Assembly (NCBI GenBank): GCA_963971305.1
Contig: OZ020307.1
Coordinates: 11,359,501 to 11,423,500, forward strand
Reading direction: 5' to 3'
Source: Arcuatula senhousia
Taxonomy: Eukaryota > Mollusca > Bivalvia > Mytilida > Mytilidae
DNA length: 64,000 bases
Positions 23,191 to 35,169 of the stretch are shown here, piece after piece. Under the pieces are notes generated by a model that did no database searches, had not been told where the DNA came from, and saw only the letters and a program-made list of their open reading frames with translations. A program made the position numbers and the translations under genes. The stretch's first letter is position 1, and every line of letters begins with the position of its first letter.

Positions 23191-25144
23191 AAAGAGTCAA
23201 ACAATACACTTTGCATTTTATATCTATTTCAAATTTACTTTACACAGAAAAAGTGCATGTGGAGAAATATTCTTCTTTAAAACTGGTAGAATCTTCTTCA
23301 AGACAATGCAACTGTGACTATTTATTACTACAACTTACTTTATAGAACTGCAGTGCTGAACTGAAGATGAACGAAGCATAGAGGTACCAAATCGAACATG
23401 TGAATGTCAAAAAGGGCAAAGACAAAACCAGAAAACACGAACGACAACAACATGAGGAAACAGACAACACAAGAACAATGATTAGCAATTAAGAAAGCGA
23501 ACTCATGTCATAACTAGAGTTAACTTAACAATTATTTTTTTCAAAAACTAATTTTCCATAATATGTTAACCAGTATATGCTTAAAATTTGTATGTATATC
23601 TTCATATTAATTAATAGTACAATATTATAAAAATGTTAGCATAAAATAAGTACGTGTTGTGTAAAATGACTCAAGGAATTGAAGATTAATGCACAGACAG
23701 ATATGAAAAGTGCATGTATAACCATAGATTATCCCTCATCTTTGATATCTGGCCATAGTAAAACAAATTTGGTTAAACAAATATTATCTATATCGCATAA
23801 AACTAATTAGAGAAAATGGCAAATGTATCGCTTACAAATGAGTTTTAAATAAAGCTGCATTCTGACATTGCAGTCTGAACAACAAAATGTACAAGACCGG
23901 CAAACACATATTCCAAATTGCATACAAGTACTATTTTGAACTATTTAGATAAAAATGTATATTGTTAGAGATTTGTATACATATAAAAGGGTATAAATTT
24001 ATTTAATAAAAATAAGAATATTTTTTTTCTCAAATAAACTTATATTCAAGAAGAATATACCAAACAAGGCATGACATACCAGAGAAATTGAAGCTCACAA
24101 TCGTCCCGATTTGGTACAACCAGGTTTTATGCTGCCAAACCTTCCTCTTCCATAGAGAGATAGGTTCATCGTTTTTTTTTTTCAGAGCTGGAGTTAACAA
24201 ATGCACTATAAATTGGCATATAGCACATCAATGTAAACAAGGACAATAAGCCTTCAGATATTGTAAATCTATCTAATGATAATATTTTTACATGTTTGAA
24301 CCATTTTGTGCATTTTATTTCGTACTAAAGAACAAAATATTGTGATACCTAATACTTTAAAAGCATCTACATAGAACCCCCTTTTTACTAAAACAAGCAT
24401 TGTGCAAATTTGGTTCTTGATGAGTATATCGATGTGTATTTGTATATAACCACACATTTGAAATAAAAACATATCTTTAATCGAATAGTTAGCATGTAAC
24501 AGAATGTTAAATGCATCGTTTCTGTATTAAGGTTTTAGCTCAAATATGCATAGTAAGTATTGAGGCTCGATTATCTGACCATTGGTGTAACTTTCTAAAT
24601 ACACATCGACCGTTATGATCAGAATACATATCAATGAACAATTTATGGTCATTGAAAGCAAACATACATTGCAAATATGACTACAGCGACGAAAAAATGA
24701 CAAAAATTAAGCAAAAAAAGCCACATATACAGAGTGTTTACAAGAGCCCCGATATCGGTACTTCACCGATAAATATTATACGCCATAATTTTATTTATAT
24801 TATACTGATTACATAACACCTTACAAAATTATATCCCATCACGATTGTAAAAATTTGACAGCAATATAAATTCAATACTTTCAACATGATTTGTGTCTGT
24901 CAAAATGGGTTCATTCAAAATGGCGCATTATACCCTGTTTGGACACTTTTATTCCGGTATTACAAGGTTAATTTGAAAGTTTAAATGTTAAACTATATAA
25001 AACTACCGAAAAACTGCTGTTTCCCGGGGTAGACATTCAAAATGCTATTTTTGAGGGTTGGCTGATAGACTATAAATCTTATGAGTTCTTTAAAATCCAC
25101 ATGTGGTTGATTCCACTACGATTATAAATAGTGTCACAGTATCA

Positions 25145-25850
25145 CAAAAGAGATGTAAAATGCATATTGTTTTTTTTTAAATAGTATTCAAGTATCATTT
25201 TGATTACTAAAACGAATATTCTCCTTAATGAATATCAATAGATAGTTTATAGAACTTGTGATTCGTTACATTACAATAAGCTAAACATTAAGATTCTGTT
25301 CGTTATTATTCGACCAATTAATGCATTTGTTAGTAAAGTGAGTTCATTTTTTAAGCCACTGATAAAAGGGAGCAAAAATTCTCATTAATGATTGCAAGTA
25401 TGCATGTTTAATTTAATTTTATTTATTTTCCGATGTGTTTTTATTTGTGGAGTTTTAAGCTTTTACTTCTATTTTTAGATTGTTTCATTTGAAATGATTT
25501 TTTTTTTGTCAATGAGTCGTTTATGCGTCATAGCCACAACGAACAATTGTTGTTCTAAGAAAGCGGTTCGAGTAGGCTGCCATATAATAATTTGCATTTA
25601 TTTCAAAAGATGTCTGATTATATAAAAGCCCAAAAAGTCATCTTGAAATATATGTAATTTTGAAAGATATATCTAAGAACAATAATTTTGAAATGTAATA
25701 CGTCCCGTTCATTTTGTAAGATTTAAAAAGCTTTCAAAGTTTGAATGCATGCTTTTATATAAAGTTAACAGTTATACATGCACTAACCTTATATAATAAA
25801 AGCCGCTTATTATTGCTAAAGAGCTGAACATTTTATATTCTAGCAATTCC
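25145..25850. repeat. Segmental-duplication arm with R1-free site
   Basis: Matches 60185-61008 (AGAGATGTAAAATGCATATT, TCCTCCTTAATGAATAT, AAAGCTTTCAAAGTTTGAAT) and continues past the R1 array at 62294 (TTGCTAAAGAGCTGAACATT against TTGCTAAAGAACTGAACATT). The array is absent here, so 25800-25815 is an empty-site reference. Confidence 0.72.
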
Positions 25851-26192
25851 TTTGTAAGCCATCAATATCTGTAATTACAGTCAGTAACCTAGAAATCCGA
25901 TTGGTTGTTCATCTAATGCAATCCTTGTCTGGGTGTGCTTTAGATACTTTTTGTTGTTTGATTGATAATTTTTTTTTTTAAATAATTTGACCATTAAAGG
26001 TTTTTGTATATGTAAAATATTTTTTAAGTTTTGGACAAATAATGGCTAAATAGTTAATTGTCTATAATTTTAGACTCTGTTATAGGTTGGTCTTAGTCAT
26101 AATTTGGTTTGTAGTTTTCGGCATTTTTGGATATAATTGTTCTATGCTCTTCATATTCATATGGTGTTTGGCATTTTAAATGTTTGTTAGAG

Positions 26193-26234
26193 CGCCTCTG
26201 ATCAGTCTTGAATAGATGAAACGCGCGTCAGGCG
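26193..26234 (+). ncRNA. R1 hammerhead with G8 mutated
   Basis: Stem I CGCCT/AGGCG and stem III are intact. The core reads CTGATCA, changing the general-acid G8 to C, and the stem II closing pair is lost (AGAT). It is expected to be inactive. Confidence 0.78.
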
Positions 26235-26548
26235 TAGCAAAATTTATTTGTCTAGAACTTCGTTGTAATTTACATTTCTAACATCCGTAATGGTTAGCGC
26301 TGCTGGTGGAGTTTTAATTCCCCGAGTTTAGCCCGCTCCGGCACCATCACTTTTGTGTTGGAGAACACATCAAATCTTTAAATTGTCCGTTTAAATTTCA
26401 AAATTGTCTAAACCCTAAGGGTCTCCCTACCCCAGACATAGGTTGGTCTTAGTCATAATTAGGTTTCTAGTTTTCGGCATTTTTGGGTATAATTGTTCTA
26501 TGCTCTTCATATTCATATAGTGTTTGGCATTTTAAATTTTTGTTAGAG

Positions 26549-26589
26549 CGCCTCTGATGAGGGTTGAATAGGCGAAACGCATGTCAGGC
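26549..26589 (+). ncRNA. R1 hammerhead, core intact, stems altered
   Basis: CTGATGA (26554-26560) and GAAA (26574-26577) are intact. Stem II (GGG...GGC) pairs poorly. Stem III reads ACGCATGT. Stem I has four pairs (GCCT/AGGC). Residual activity is uncertain. Confidence 0.7.
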
Positions 26590-27299
26590 TTACCAAAATT
26601 TATATGTCTGGAACTTTGTTGTAATTTACATTTATACTAGAATTATTTATTTCAAGTGGCATGGCAGTCCTTTAACATTGTAACCATGTGTTTACAAATT
26701 GCTCTGGTCTTTTGAAAATCGTACAACTGACTTTTTGGAATATATTGCTAACCTATTTTACAAACTAAATAGAGAGAGTTGTTCCCTAGTCTTTCAACAA
26801 TGGTTGTCCACACATGTCTCAAATTCCGTCTCGTCGACCCGAAAGAGTGTTATGAAAAACTAATAGAACCTCAATCATTCACACAAGGCTTCTCTCAAAG
26901 TCAAAAGGTAGCACACCAAGTAGTTAAATAAATGTGCGATTTGGATATCCCGATTTCTTCATCTTTATATTATCTTCCAGGAAATAGAAGACATAACTTA
27001 ATCCAAGCTTCAAAAGATGGACTCTATAACAACTTTACAGCGTACTCTAAAACATATCTTTTTTAATTTAACTTTCTTACATTCATAAATTTGCATTAGA
27101 TTTCAAATTTTATCAATAAAATAAAGAACAGTATTTTTTGGACAAATAATGGCTAAATAGTTAATTGTCTACAATTTTAGACTCTGTTATAGGTTGGTCT
27201 TAGTCATAATTTGGTTTCTAGTTTTCGGCATTTTTGGGTATAATTGTTCTATGCCCTTCATATTCATGTAGTGTTTGGCATTTTAAATGTTTGTTTGAG

Positions 27300-27341
27300 C
27301 GCCTCTGATCAGTCTTGAATAGATGAAACGCGCGTCAGGCG
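27300..27341 (+). ncRNA. R1 hammerhead with G8 mutated (duplicate)
   Basis: Same CTGATCA change and AGAT stem II end as the unit at 26193, as expected for a duplicated copy. Confidence 0.78.
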
Positions 27342-27655
27342 TAGCAAAATTTATTTGTCTGGAACTTCGTTGTAATTTACATTTCTAACATCCGTGATGG
27401 TTAGCGCTGCTGGTGGAGTTTTAATTCCCCGAGTTTAGCCCGCTCCGGCACCAACACTTTTGTGTTGGAGAACACATCAAATCTTTAAATTGTCCGTTTA
27501 AATTTCAAAATTGTCTAAACCCTAAGGGTCTCCCTACCCCAGACATAGGTTGGTCTTAGTCATAATTTGGTTTCTAGTTTTTGGCATTTTTGGGTATAAT
27601 TGTTCTATGCTCTTCATATTCATATAGTGTTTGGCATTTTAAATTTTTGTTAGAG

Positions 27656-27697
27656 TGCCTCTGATGAGGGTTGAATAGGCGAAACGCATGTCAGGCT
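27656..27697 (+). ncRNA. R1 hammerhead, core intact (duplicate)
   Basis: Same stem II and stem III changes as the unit at 26549, plus stem I TGCCT. Core bases CTGATGA and GAAA are intact. Confidence 0.7.
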
Positions 27698-28230
27698 TAC
27701 CAAAATTTATATGTCTGGAACTTTGTTGTAATTTACATTTATACTAGAATTATTTATTTCAAGTGGCATGGCAGTCCTTTAACATTGTAACCATGTGTTT
27801 ACAAATTGCTCTGGTCTTTTGAAAATCGTACAACTGACTTTTTGGAATATATTGCTAACCTATTTTACAAACTAAATAGAGAGAGTTGTTCATTAGTCTT
27901 TCAACAATGGTTGTCCACACATGTCTCATAATTTCCGTCTCGTCGACCCGAAAGAGTGTTATGAAAAACTAATAGAACCTCAATCATTCACACAAGGCAT
28001 CTCTCAAAGTCAAAAGGTAGCACACCAAGTAGTTAAATAAATGTGCGATTCGGGTATCCCGATTTCTTCATCTTAATCTTCCAGGAAATAGAAGACATAA
28101 CTTAATCCAAGCTTCAAAAGATGGACTCTATAACAACTTTACAGCGTACTCTAAAACATTTCTTTTTTAATTTAACTTTCTTACATTCATAAATTTGCAT
28201 TAGATTTCAAATTTTATCAATAAAATAAAG

Positions 28231-28940
28231 AATAGAGATGTGCTTTTTGTTTTCCTTTTTGTTTCTATTCCGAGTGTTTGTAGATAATTCTTATATATTA
28301 TATTATTTTAACGAATTCGTGATGTATATGCTTGTTATATTGTCGAACTTTATAGCTTGTGAAAATCATGTTTTCTGATATCATTAAAAGCAAGAGCAGA
28401 GACCCTGAGGAAAGTTTTATTTGATGTGTTTTCAAAAATAAATCGTCCAGAAATCTGCTCCTTATTTAACCTTCCATTGATTTAACCGTCAATTTTCAAC
28501 TTTCTCTGAACTTTCTTTCAGTAATAAATTCGAATTTCCACCACAAATGAATACTTGGTGACATATGTGTCAACTGACATGAAATTTCTCGGAAAACTAT
28601 ATATCATTTATAATTAAAATTGACAACATCAAATTGATATTTATTCGAGCAAAACACGCATACTCAAACAGAAAAATATTCGAAGATGAGTAAATATCAC
28701 CTTACGACAAAAATAATAAAATAATGTGAAAGAAAAAAGAACAACTATAAAGCAACTTTTAAAAACATATTTTAAAAGTGAAAACAAATAACCTTCTCTT
28801 GTCTTCATTGCAAACTATCATTTTTGTAGGTTATGTTACATTCTTAGGAAACAATCCGGAACTATTGCCAAACTTAAAATGGTCATTAGAAATAGCAAAG
28901 TCACACAGTCCATAGTTATCCGTAATAGTTATACCATGAT
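28231..28940. other. No gene recognised
   Basis: AT-rich spacer with no supported feature. Confidence 0.5.
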
Positions 28941-28944
28941 GTAA

Positions 28945-29015
28945 AGGTGTCTCTGGATAAGAAACCCCGAGGACCGAAGGTCCGAGTGGGTTTCTTATCC
29001 AGAAACACCGTATAC
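28945..29015. repeat. Near-perfect hairpin
   Basis: GGTGTCTCTGGATAAGAAAC on the left pairs with GTTTCTTATCCAGAAACACC on the right, around a centre containing GGACCGAAGGTCC. The flanking TAGTTATAC and GTATAACTA also pair, extending the palindrome to about 105 bp (28926-29030). It resembles a small foldback MITE. Confidence 0.7.
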
Positions 29016-29194
29016 CGAATAGTATAACTAACTTACACATCAGTTAACTAAGAACAAGACTAGATTACACATTTTTGATAGAAAGCAATAAAATGTAGCT
29101 TTAATTATAAAACTGAGTTAGTAAACATATTTCTGATCTTTTTCTTCCCCACACAGGGGCCTCTTTAATTCAAGATATTAAGCAACTGAGATAA

Positions 29195-29690
29195 TTTTAG
29201 GATTAAAACAGATTAATCAACAACGACTTCCTTGATAGAGCCACACGGCTGACAAGCAAATTGTTAACACAGGGGTACGTTGCTCCCAGGTTGTTGTCAT
29301 CACTCAAGAAATTTTACGGACGACATCATGTGCTTGTATACAAATACGGGATTTCTATCTCTCAGATGAGCACAGATGTTGGTTTGACATAGAGTTTTGT
29401 AATGTCATCCTTTCCGGATTTGACCAACACTTAATCGATCTTTGGCAACGTGACGGGTGTGCTATAGCCAGCAGGAACTGCTTACTCTTCCGGAGCACCT
29501 GAGTTCACTCTCGTTTCGACTTGAACTCGCTTTGCTGAATGCGGTTTTGTTGTTATGTTTGTGTGTGTTTTATGTTGTTATGTGTTTTGTTTTGTTGTGA
29601 TGATTTTTTGTCTGCCGGTTTTGTCTTTGTCTTTACGGTTTTATGATATTGATTACCCCTTTGGTACACCTTTGCTTCTTGTTAAACAGA
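29195..29690 (+). repeat. Family B C-terminus and 3' tail
   Basis: Encodes the family B C-terminal stretch in pieces (ATRLTSKLLTQGYVAPRLLS and HHVLVYKYGISISQMSTDVG), then the tail (GACGGGTGTGCTATAGCCAG, GCTTACTCTTCCGGAGCACC). This fragment shows that the coding end of family B extends past the YGVYVSQ block. Confidence 0.72.
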
Positions 29691-30300
29691 TTAATTACTT
29701 TACAATTAACTGATGATTTTGTATCATGCTAATTAAAACAGTGAACACTTCTAAACTGAATATCTTTAAGATCCATTCAGTTTTTATATGACCATCAGAG
29801 AAGATGGGTGTGCTTTGGCTGCTGTTCTTATGAATATCATTAATTTCTGAGTGCAGGTAATTTTAGTTGAGGAAATTGCGTATTTGAAGAAAATTTAATT
29901 CATTTTAATTTTATGTTTTGTATTTGGATATGCAGAACGATGTCCCTAAGCGTGGGCTTCGATTAAGAGTCTTTCTCTCATCTACTTCCTGTTTGTCGAC
30001 TTACTTAATGCTTTGCATAAATGGTCAATCACGGACAATTTTCTTCACATTTTTCTCGACAACCTCTTATTACATCCTTTTGATATTTGGTAATCGGCAT
30101 GGGTTGAATTAAAATATGGGCATTATGTCTATTGGATATATTCTTGCTTTGTTTTGTTTATTTATTTTTATTTTTTTTAAATGTCCTGTTTTATTTTGTC
30201 TGGTTTTTTTTCATAATTTTTGCTCTTTTTAAATTGAATTGATTTTAAACCTTATAAAGTGAACTGTTTTCATTTCCTTATCAGATGCCATGGGCTGGCT
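29691..30300. other. No gene recognised
   Basis: AT-rich. Short frames only. Confidence 0.45.
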
Positions 30301-30307
30301 ATTAACG

Positions 30308-30456
30308 AAATTTCTTTGTGTGAGGAGCTCTTTTGTTCTACGAACATGAGGTGTGTTCACAAGTGCAAAAAAGGGGTATCTGGAAACCCCTGTTTTGCCA
30401 TTGTGAATTAAGCCTATTGTTCTTAGAACAAAAGAGTTATTCACACAAAGAAAGTT
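30308..30456. repeat. Inverted-repeat element of about 150 bp
   Basis: TTTCTTTGTGTGA and CTCTTTTGTTCT on the left face AGAACAAAAGAG and TCACACAAAGAAA on the right. An inner pair GGGGTATCTGG/AACCCC is weaker. It is a typical size for a MITE. The target duplication was not determined. Confidence 0.6.
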
Positions 30457-30808
30457 TCTGAAAATTAAAGTTCGACTTTAAACAATGGAACTGGGGTGTA
30501 ATATGATTTAAGAAATGTAACAGTTTGGTTAATGTTAAATATAATAAATTGCTGTTAAAACTTATTTCCCATTATATAGCGAGCACAAAGTTCCGGCGAG
30601 AGCTGCGAACTCTACAGCAAGTTCCCGTGAAAAATTTGCCAAATGCTGATATTGATTTTTTTTTCGTCTGGATATGCATCTCAAACAGACTTACATGTGC
30701 ACTTTGAATATTTATAAAAATGCTTCTAAAATACATTTTGTGTATTAAAACATGAAATAAATCTAAAATTATTAGTAGGGCAAGTATGTAATAACAATGT
30801 AATTCAGT

Positions 30809-31897
30809 CCGAAAACCGGTGGTATTTAAACAATAGAATGTGAGCTCTTCATCGGAAAAGATAGGAAAGTCAATTCGAATGTTTATCCTGGTTGTCAAGT
30901 GAATCAAAAGTTCTTTTTAGTACAAAATGTCTTCCAATTTTAAGTTATGCTGATAAAATAAACTTTGTTGAATTAAAAGGAGTTTTTAAAAGTAACAGAT
31001 TGCATTTTAATGCATGTTATTATGTGGATATTTATGAAATGCATACGGTGCAAACTGAAATGGATCGCACAACTTTAACTTTTATATAAAAAATTGAAAA
31101 AAATCACACTATTTGTTTAAATGTATATCTTCCCATCTGCAAATTTTCAGACATGTACTGCAAGAGGTAAAGCCAAAATAAAATTAAGAAAAAGACCTAT
31201 TTTTCTAGTCCGCCTTGACAACTTCTTTTTAAAAGTACACGATTTACCTGTTGAATTCGATTATGTCATAGAACATGTTTACCTTTTTGACCGGTATCCG
31301 TAAATTGGGATCAACAGTATGTGAATTTGCATTGTATTGGAGTAAATGTCCAATTCAATATTCAGTCATCCGTTTTAAAAATAGGAATGCCTCCCATTTA
31401 TCATGTTTATAATTTGTTAAAGATAGAACTTGGTTGTGTCCCTTGAAAGATTTTCATAGTTACACATTGAATTCAAATGGATCGTTATATGATAACAGTA
31501 AAATATAATTTTCTAACTAATATCTGTCGAAAGAAAAGGTAATAACCTAACATTCCCACAAGTTTCGAAAATGTACTGCAGGTATTACGCCATGTGTGAT
31601 TTTTTAAAGGTTGAGATGACATTTTAATTTTTTCCAACGGCCAATAAGTTTCACTCGATTTGTTAAAATATGCACTTTTGTTGACCTTATAAACAACTGT
31701 TTACGCAACAGAAAAGATTCGTTAATAACATAACATGTCCAACGTATATGATAGTAGTCAAATCCATGCGTAATAAATGAAAAATGAAGATTGTTTATAT
31801 GCCGTCGCCATCGTTGTTGCCATCGTTAAAAATTTAAAAACACATTAGCTGTTTTCTGCAGGGGAGATAATTGAATACCACTAGATATTAGACTGAA
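30809..31897 (-). repeat. Dispersed repeat D, copy 2 (inverted)
   Basis: Left edge CAGTCCGAAAACCGGTGG and right edge GAATACCACTAGATATTAGA are the reverse complements of the ends of copy 1 at 9817-10905. Confidence 0.7.
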
Positions 31898-32309
31898 TTT
31901 ATTTGCGTTTTTCATATATTTTTGTACATTGCACATCAACGAAGTAAATATTTTCAACCTAATCATTAATTCAAAATTTGGAGCGAAACGTCACGCGCTC
32001 ATAGGCGACATTTTCATAATTTACCATACTGAATTCACGGTGTCGTTTGCTTAAATTAAATTTGGAGCATTTTTAAGAAGTTATTACGATTAAAAGTTTA
32101 AACTTTTCTTCCTCTCTTTTCCTTATGAAATGAGGCAAATAGAATAATTATAATGTGCTCGCAGCCAGGCAATGCCTAATTCATATTAGTTTTTTAATGC
32201 ATTTCATTTCAAGTTAATCTCATCAATACAACTCTGTTGAGTCAAATTGTTGCTGTTTTCATTAAAAAGGTTAACTATTCCGAACCATTTTCAAGCTCAA
32301 GGACAAACC
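31898..32309. other. No gene recognised
   Basis: AT-rich spacer between repeat D copy 2 and an R2 unit. Confidence 0.45.
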
Positions 32310-32540
32310 ATAATTTACCACTTCAAACACCAGTTTTCTTCCCTTGTACTGCATATGGTCGATATTCTCGGTGTTGAACTTGGCTTACCTCACTACTTTT
32401 GGTTTAAGACCTTCCAATGGTTTGATTCAAATGCTGCTGATGAGAGGTTAGTCCTTGAGTCCCAAATCCACAGCTTTAATTTATACCTGTTTCAGGTATT
32501 TGTATTCGGTAGCCTGTATGATTCAAAGAAAGACTGCCTT
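32310..32540 (+). mobile_element. R2 unit, diverged
   Basis: Landmarks ACACCAGTTTTCTTCCC, TGTACTGCATATGGTCGATA and TTGATTCAAATGCTGCTGAT match the R2 family. The hammerhead at 32431-32460 keeps CTGATGA and stem II (GAGG/CCTT), but GAAA has become GAGT and stem III is lost. Confidence 0.65.
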
Positions 32541-33659
32541 TAAAATCGTAGTTATATTGGTAGCAGAGTTAAAATAATAAAGTTAACACAAAATTAAAAA
32601 TCAAATTTATTCTTGTCTATTATGAACAAGAAAGCCAATATCAAACAGCACTCTAGGATATCTAATTTTTAATTGCATTTTCCTTTTAATTCTTAATGAC
32701 CACCATCTCTCAGTTAAAGCTGTTTTAGTACTTGTTGTCTCCCAACGCAAACTCAAGCAGGGATACAGAAAGACTGAACGTCCGTCCGTCCGTCCGTGCG
32801 CTTGTGTGTTGGATTCACATCTTTATTTATAGATATTACTCTATTTTATTCACAAAGTTAGGTGGACTTAATTTTCTCGGTCTTGAACGTAGGATTTTAA
32901 TGAAGAAGTCCGAAATAATTGACCCATGACCAACCCGGTAAATAAAATAGAGTAATATCTCAGCTACTATTATTCGTAGGACTACGGTTTCAGGCCAGGA
33001 TCTCATATGATTGGATGCGTTTTCAGTTCTGTCGCTTATCTACTTCCTGTTAAATGAGCCAACTTACAATGTTTGCGCTCGATGGGGTGATGAAGAACTC
33101 TGTTATTGCTTAGGTAAGGTGTAGATTACATGATGAAACTTGAATATATATGTAATTAATGTTAAGCACATTGGCTACATCGTGACTTTAGTTGGATGGA
33201 CATCATATTATTTATAAAACTCAGGGCTTTTATAAATAATCTGAAAGGTAGAACATTTTCATTTGAATTATATTTATCCCCTTCTTAACAAACTTAATTA
33301 AATTCTGTATAACCACAGGAAGGCGAGTAATACATTTACAATATCTGCTTTAAGCTTGCCCTTTCGGAATTTTGACATTCGGATGCCCCATAATTGTGAA
33401 AGCATCCCTCATCTTAATGACTCTTCCCAATCAATTTTTTTGACTTTAAGTGTGTTCAGATAGAATTCATAGCATGTTTTATTACTGTGTTGGGGTCATG
33501 ATCTAGCAACTCCGTTTAGGGTTTCAACAAGAATGAAAGACAGTTGGAAGTATTGGGTTCAAAAATGACTAATGGTTTCTTTATAAATACAAACAAACAA
33601 AAACGGTAACACAACAGAATGCTAACATGAACCTTTAAGGTCTTTCGCAATTGCCTTTT
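32541..33659. other. No gene recognised; short CCGT tract
   Basis: AT-rich. A short (CCGT)n run lies at 32781-32798. The segment TTTATAAATAATCTG near 33228 partly mirrors ATATTATTTATAAAACT near 33207. No coding signal was seen. Confidence 0.45.
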
Positions 33660-33800
33660 TCGAGTTTAATAGTTGTAGCAATATTCTAAAGGTCATTAAA
33701 AATAGAAAATAATTTGATGTGGAATAAGTGTATGCAAAATAGCCCACATAACAAGCGGTAATTTAGAAAATTTCACAATGTCAAACCGCCAGCAACCTTC
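33660..33800 (-). repeat. Family A 3' tail end, distal half of a split copy
   Basis: GATGTGGAATAAGTGTATGC is the reverse complement of the family A terminus seen at about 4700 and 16455. The rest of this tail continues at 42337 on the other side of the Ty3/Gypsy element. Confidence 0.7.
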
Positions 33801-34639
33801 TGACAGAATAAGATTCTTGCACTATGGTTGACAGATTATGTTTCTAGTTGACAGATTTAGGATTCTTGTTGACAGGTTATTGTTGCTGTATGGTTGATAG
33901 AATAAGTTTGTTGTTGTCTGGTTATGGTTTTCTTAGCGGTACTATTAAACTTTATGCCTTAGTGGTTGTTATCTGATGATGTTGATCTGGTTATGTGTTT
34001 GGAATATGATGTATGATTGATGAGTGTAGAGAACTTTGGTGGTTTGATATGTGACACTGGTGGTCTGGGGTTGACACTTGTGGTCTGAAAGTATGCAATT
34101 GGAATAAACTAAAATTGAAGCTAAATCTTTATTGTCCGACGCACATGTATAGAATGAGCGTCGGGCGCTTGGTCAATATACTTAATTTCCAACTTTTCAG
34201 GTATAAGCCAATCAAATTTGAGAAACAATCATTTGGGCGCAATAATTTAATAAATTAAGGAAAAACCTATATTTTGTCGCGTATGAAATATCTAAGTAAA
34301 ATGACCAAAATTCGTTTATCTTAATTACCCTGGTGTTTGTTCAATGTCCTTGTGGTGTGAGAATTGAACAATAGATTTCCTAATTGAGTTATGTGGGGAC
34401 ATGTCACTTTAACTTTGAACTATTATCTGTCAATGGATTATCTAAATGCTAAAATTCCCAAAGTATTAATGTAATCCGGAAAGAGACACTTTAATTTATA
34501 CAGTGAAAAATCAATAATTGCATACAAGAAAATCTTAAAACATTTCTTATAATAATATACTAAATATTATTTTAAACTTTAACTTCAAATTTAAATTTTA
34601 TCAAATTTATAAAATTTCATAAAATTGCACTCTGTGACA
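33801..34639 (-). repeat. 3' LTR of the Ty3/Gypsy element
   Basis: 839 bp. TGACAGAATAAGATTCTTGC at the left edge matches the other LTR at 41190. The right edge ACTCTGTGACA matches 42326-42336. Unique block 34406-34548 is not shared with the other LTR. Confidence 0.9.
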
Positions 34640-34654
34640 ACTCCCCCCTACTTA
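34640..34654 (-). promoter_or_regulatory. Polypurine tract
   Basis: On the minus strand AGTAGGGGGGAG lies next to the first bases of the 3' LTR. Its position just outside the LTR fits the plus-strand priming site and fixes the element's orientation. Confidence 0.8.
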
Positions 34655-35169
34655 ATTTGATTTGGTCCCGAAATCAATATTACTGTATATTTATTGATCA
34701 TGTTGATGGTTAATATATAAAATCACACTATACACATGCAAATATAAAAACATGAAAGAAAATAAACACACAAAACACAAAAATATAGAAAACATCATAA
34801 ATTGGAGTCCTAAAAGTAAGATCACATACGGTAAATGTCCATTGGGATAAAATAATAATGTAATCATATTAAGAAAATTTAAAGTTTAAAGGACCTACTA
34901 TAGTTAAAACCAAAGATGTCATGATGGGAAAGCATGATCTGAAAGCTAAAATTCCTTAAATAGGTTGCTTATGCTTCACTACTCAATTTGAAATAACTTA
35001 ACAGACATAAAATTTTGATAATGTGTATAAATGCTATAGCCAAAGTCGGCACTTGTCCATTCTAGATGGCCAAGTACTTGTAATTATGCTTTGATGCTTT
35101 ACATATTTAGATAAAAATGGTCAGAATTGTGATGTTATTTGTCTAGCTGGACTAGCAAATACATCTGAG
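34655..35169 (-). other. 3' non-coding region of the Ty3/Gypsy element
   Basis: AT-rich sequence between the third ORF and the polypurine tract. No gene was recognised. Confidence 0.5.

Larger units (their letters stand above)
21277..25073. mobile_element. Foldback structure with about 800-bp inverted arms
   Basis: The left arm 21277-22080 and right arm 24261-25073 are diverged inverted repeats. Examples are GTCTATCAGCCAA near 21279 against TTGGCTGATAGAC near 25060, GTGTCCAAACAGGGTATAA against TTATACCCTGTTTGGACAC, and CCGATATCGGGGCTC against GAGCCCCGATATCGG. The centre (22080-24260) holds an R1 fragment and AT-rich sequence but no transposase. It could be a long-arm foldback element or two opposed copies of one repeat. 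Confidence 0.7.
26034..28230 (+). repeat. 1.1-kb tandem duplication, each half holding two R1 units
   Basis: Copies 26034-27136 and 27137-28230 are nearly identical and start with TTGGACAAATAATGGCTAAA. Each holds two R1 units (hammerheads 26193 and 26549; 27300 and 27656) followed by about 500 bp of unrelated spacer (GGCATGGCAGTCCTTTAACA to GACATAACTTAATCC). The second copy has lost a short TATTAT-containing segment near 28075. High identity suggests a recent event. Confidence 0.8.

Noticed and set aside
32781..32798. CCGT simple repeat as a regulatory site
   Set aside because: Short microsatellite with no associated gene.
33960..34020. CTGATGATG in the LTR as a possible ribozyme core
   Set aside because: No GAAA partner at the right distance and no pairing stems.
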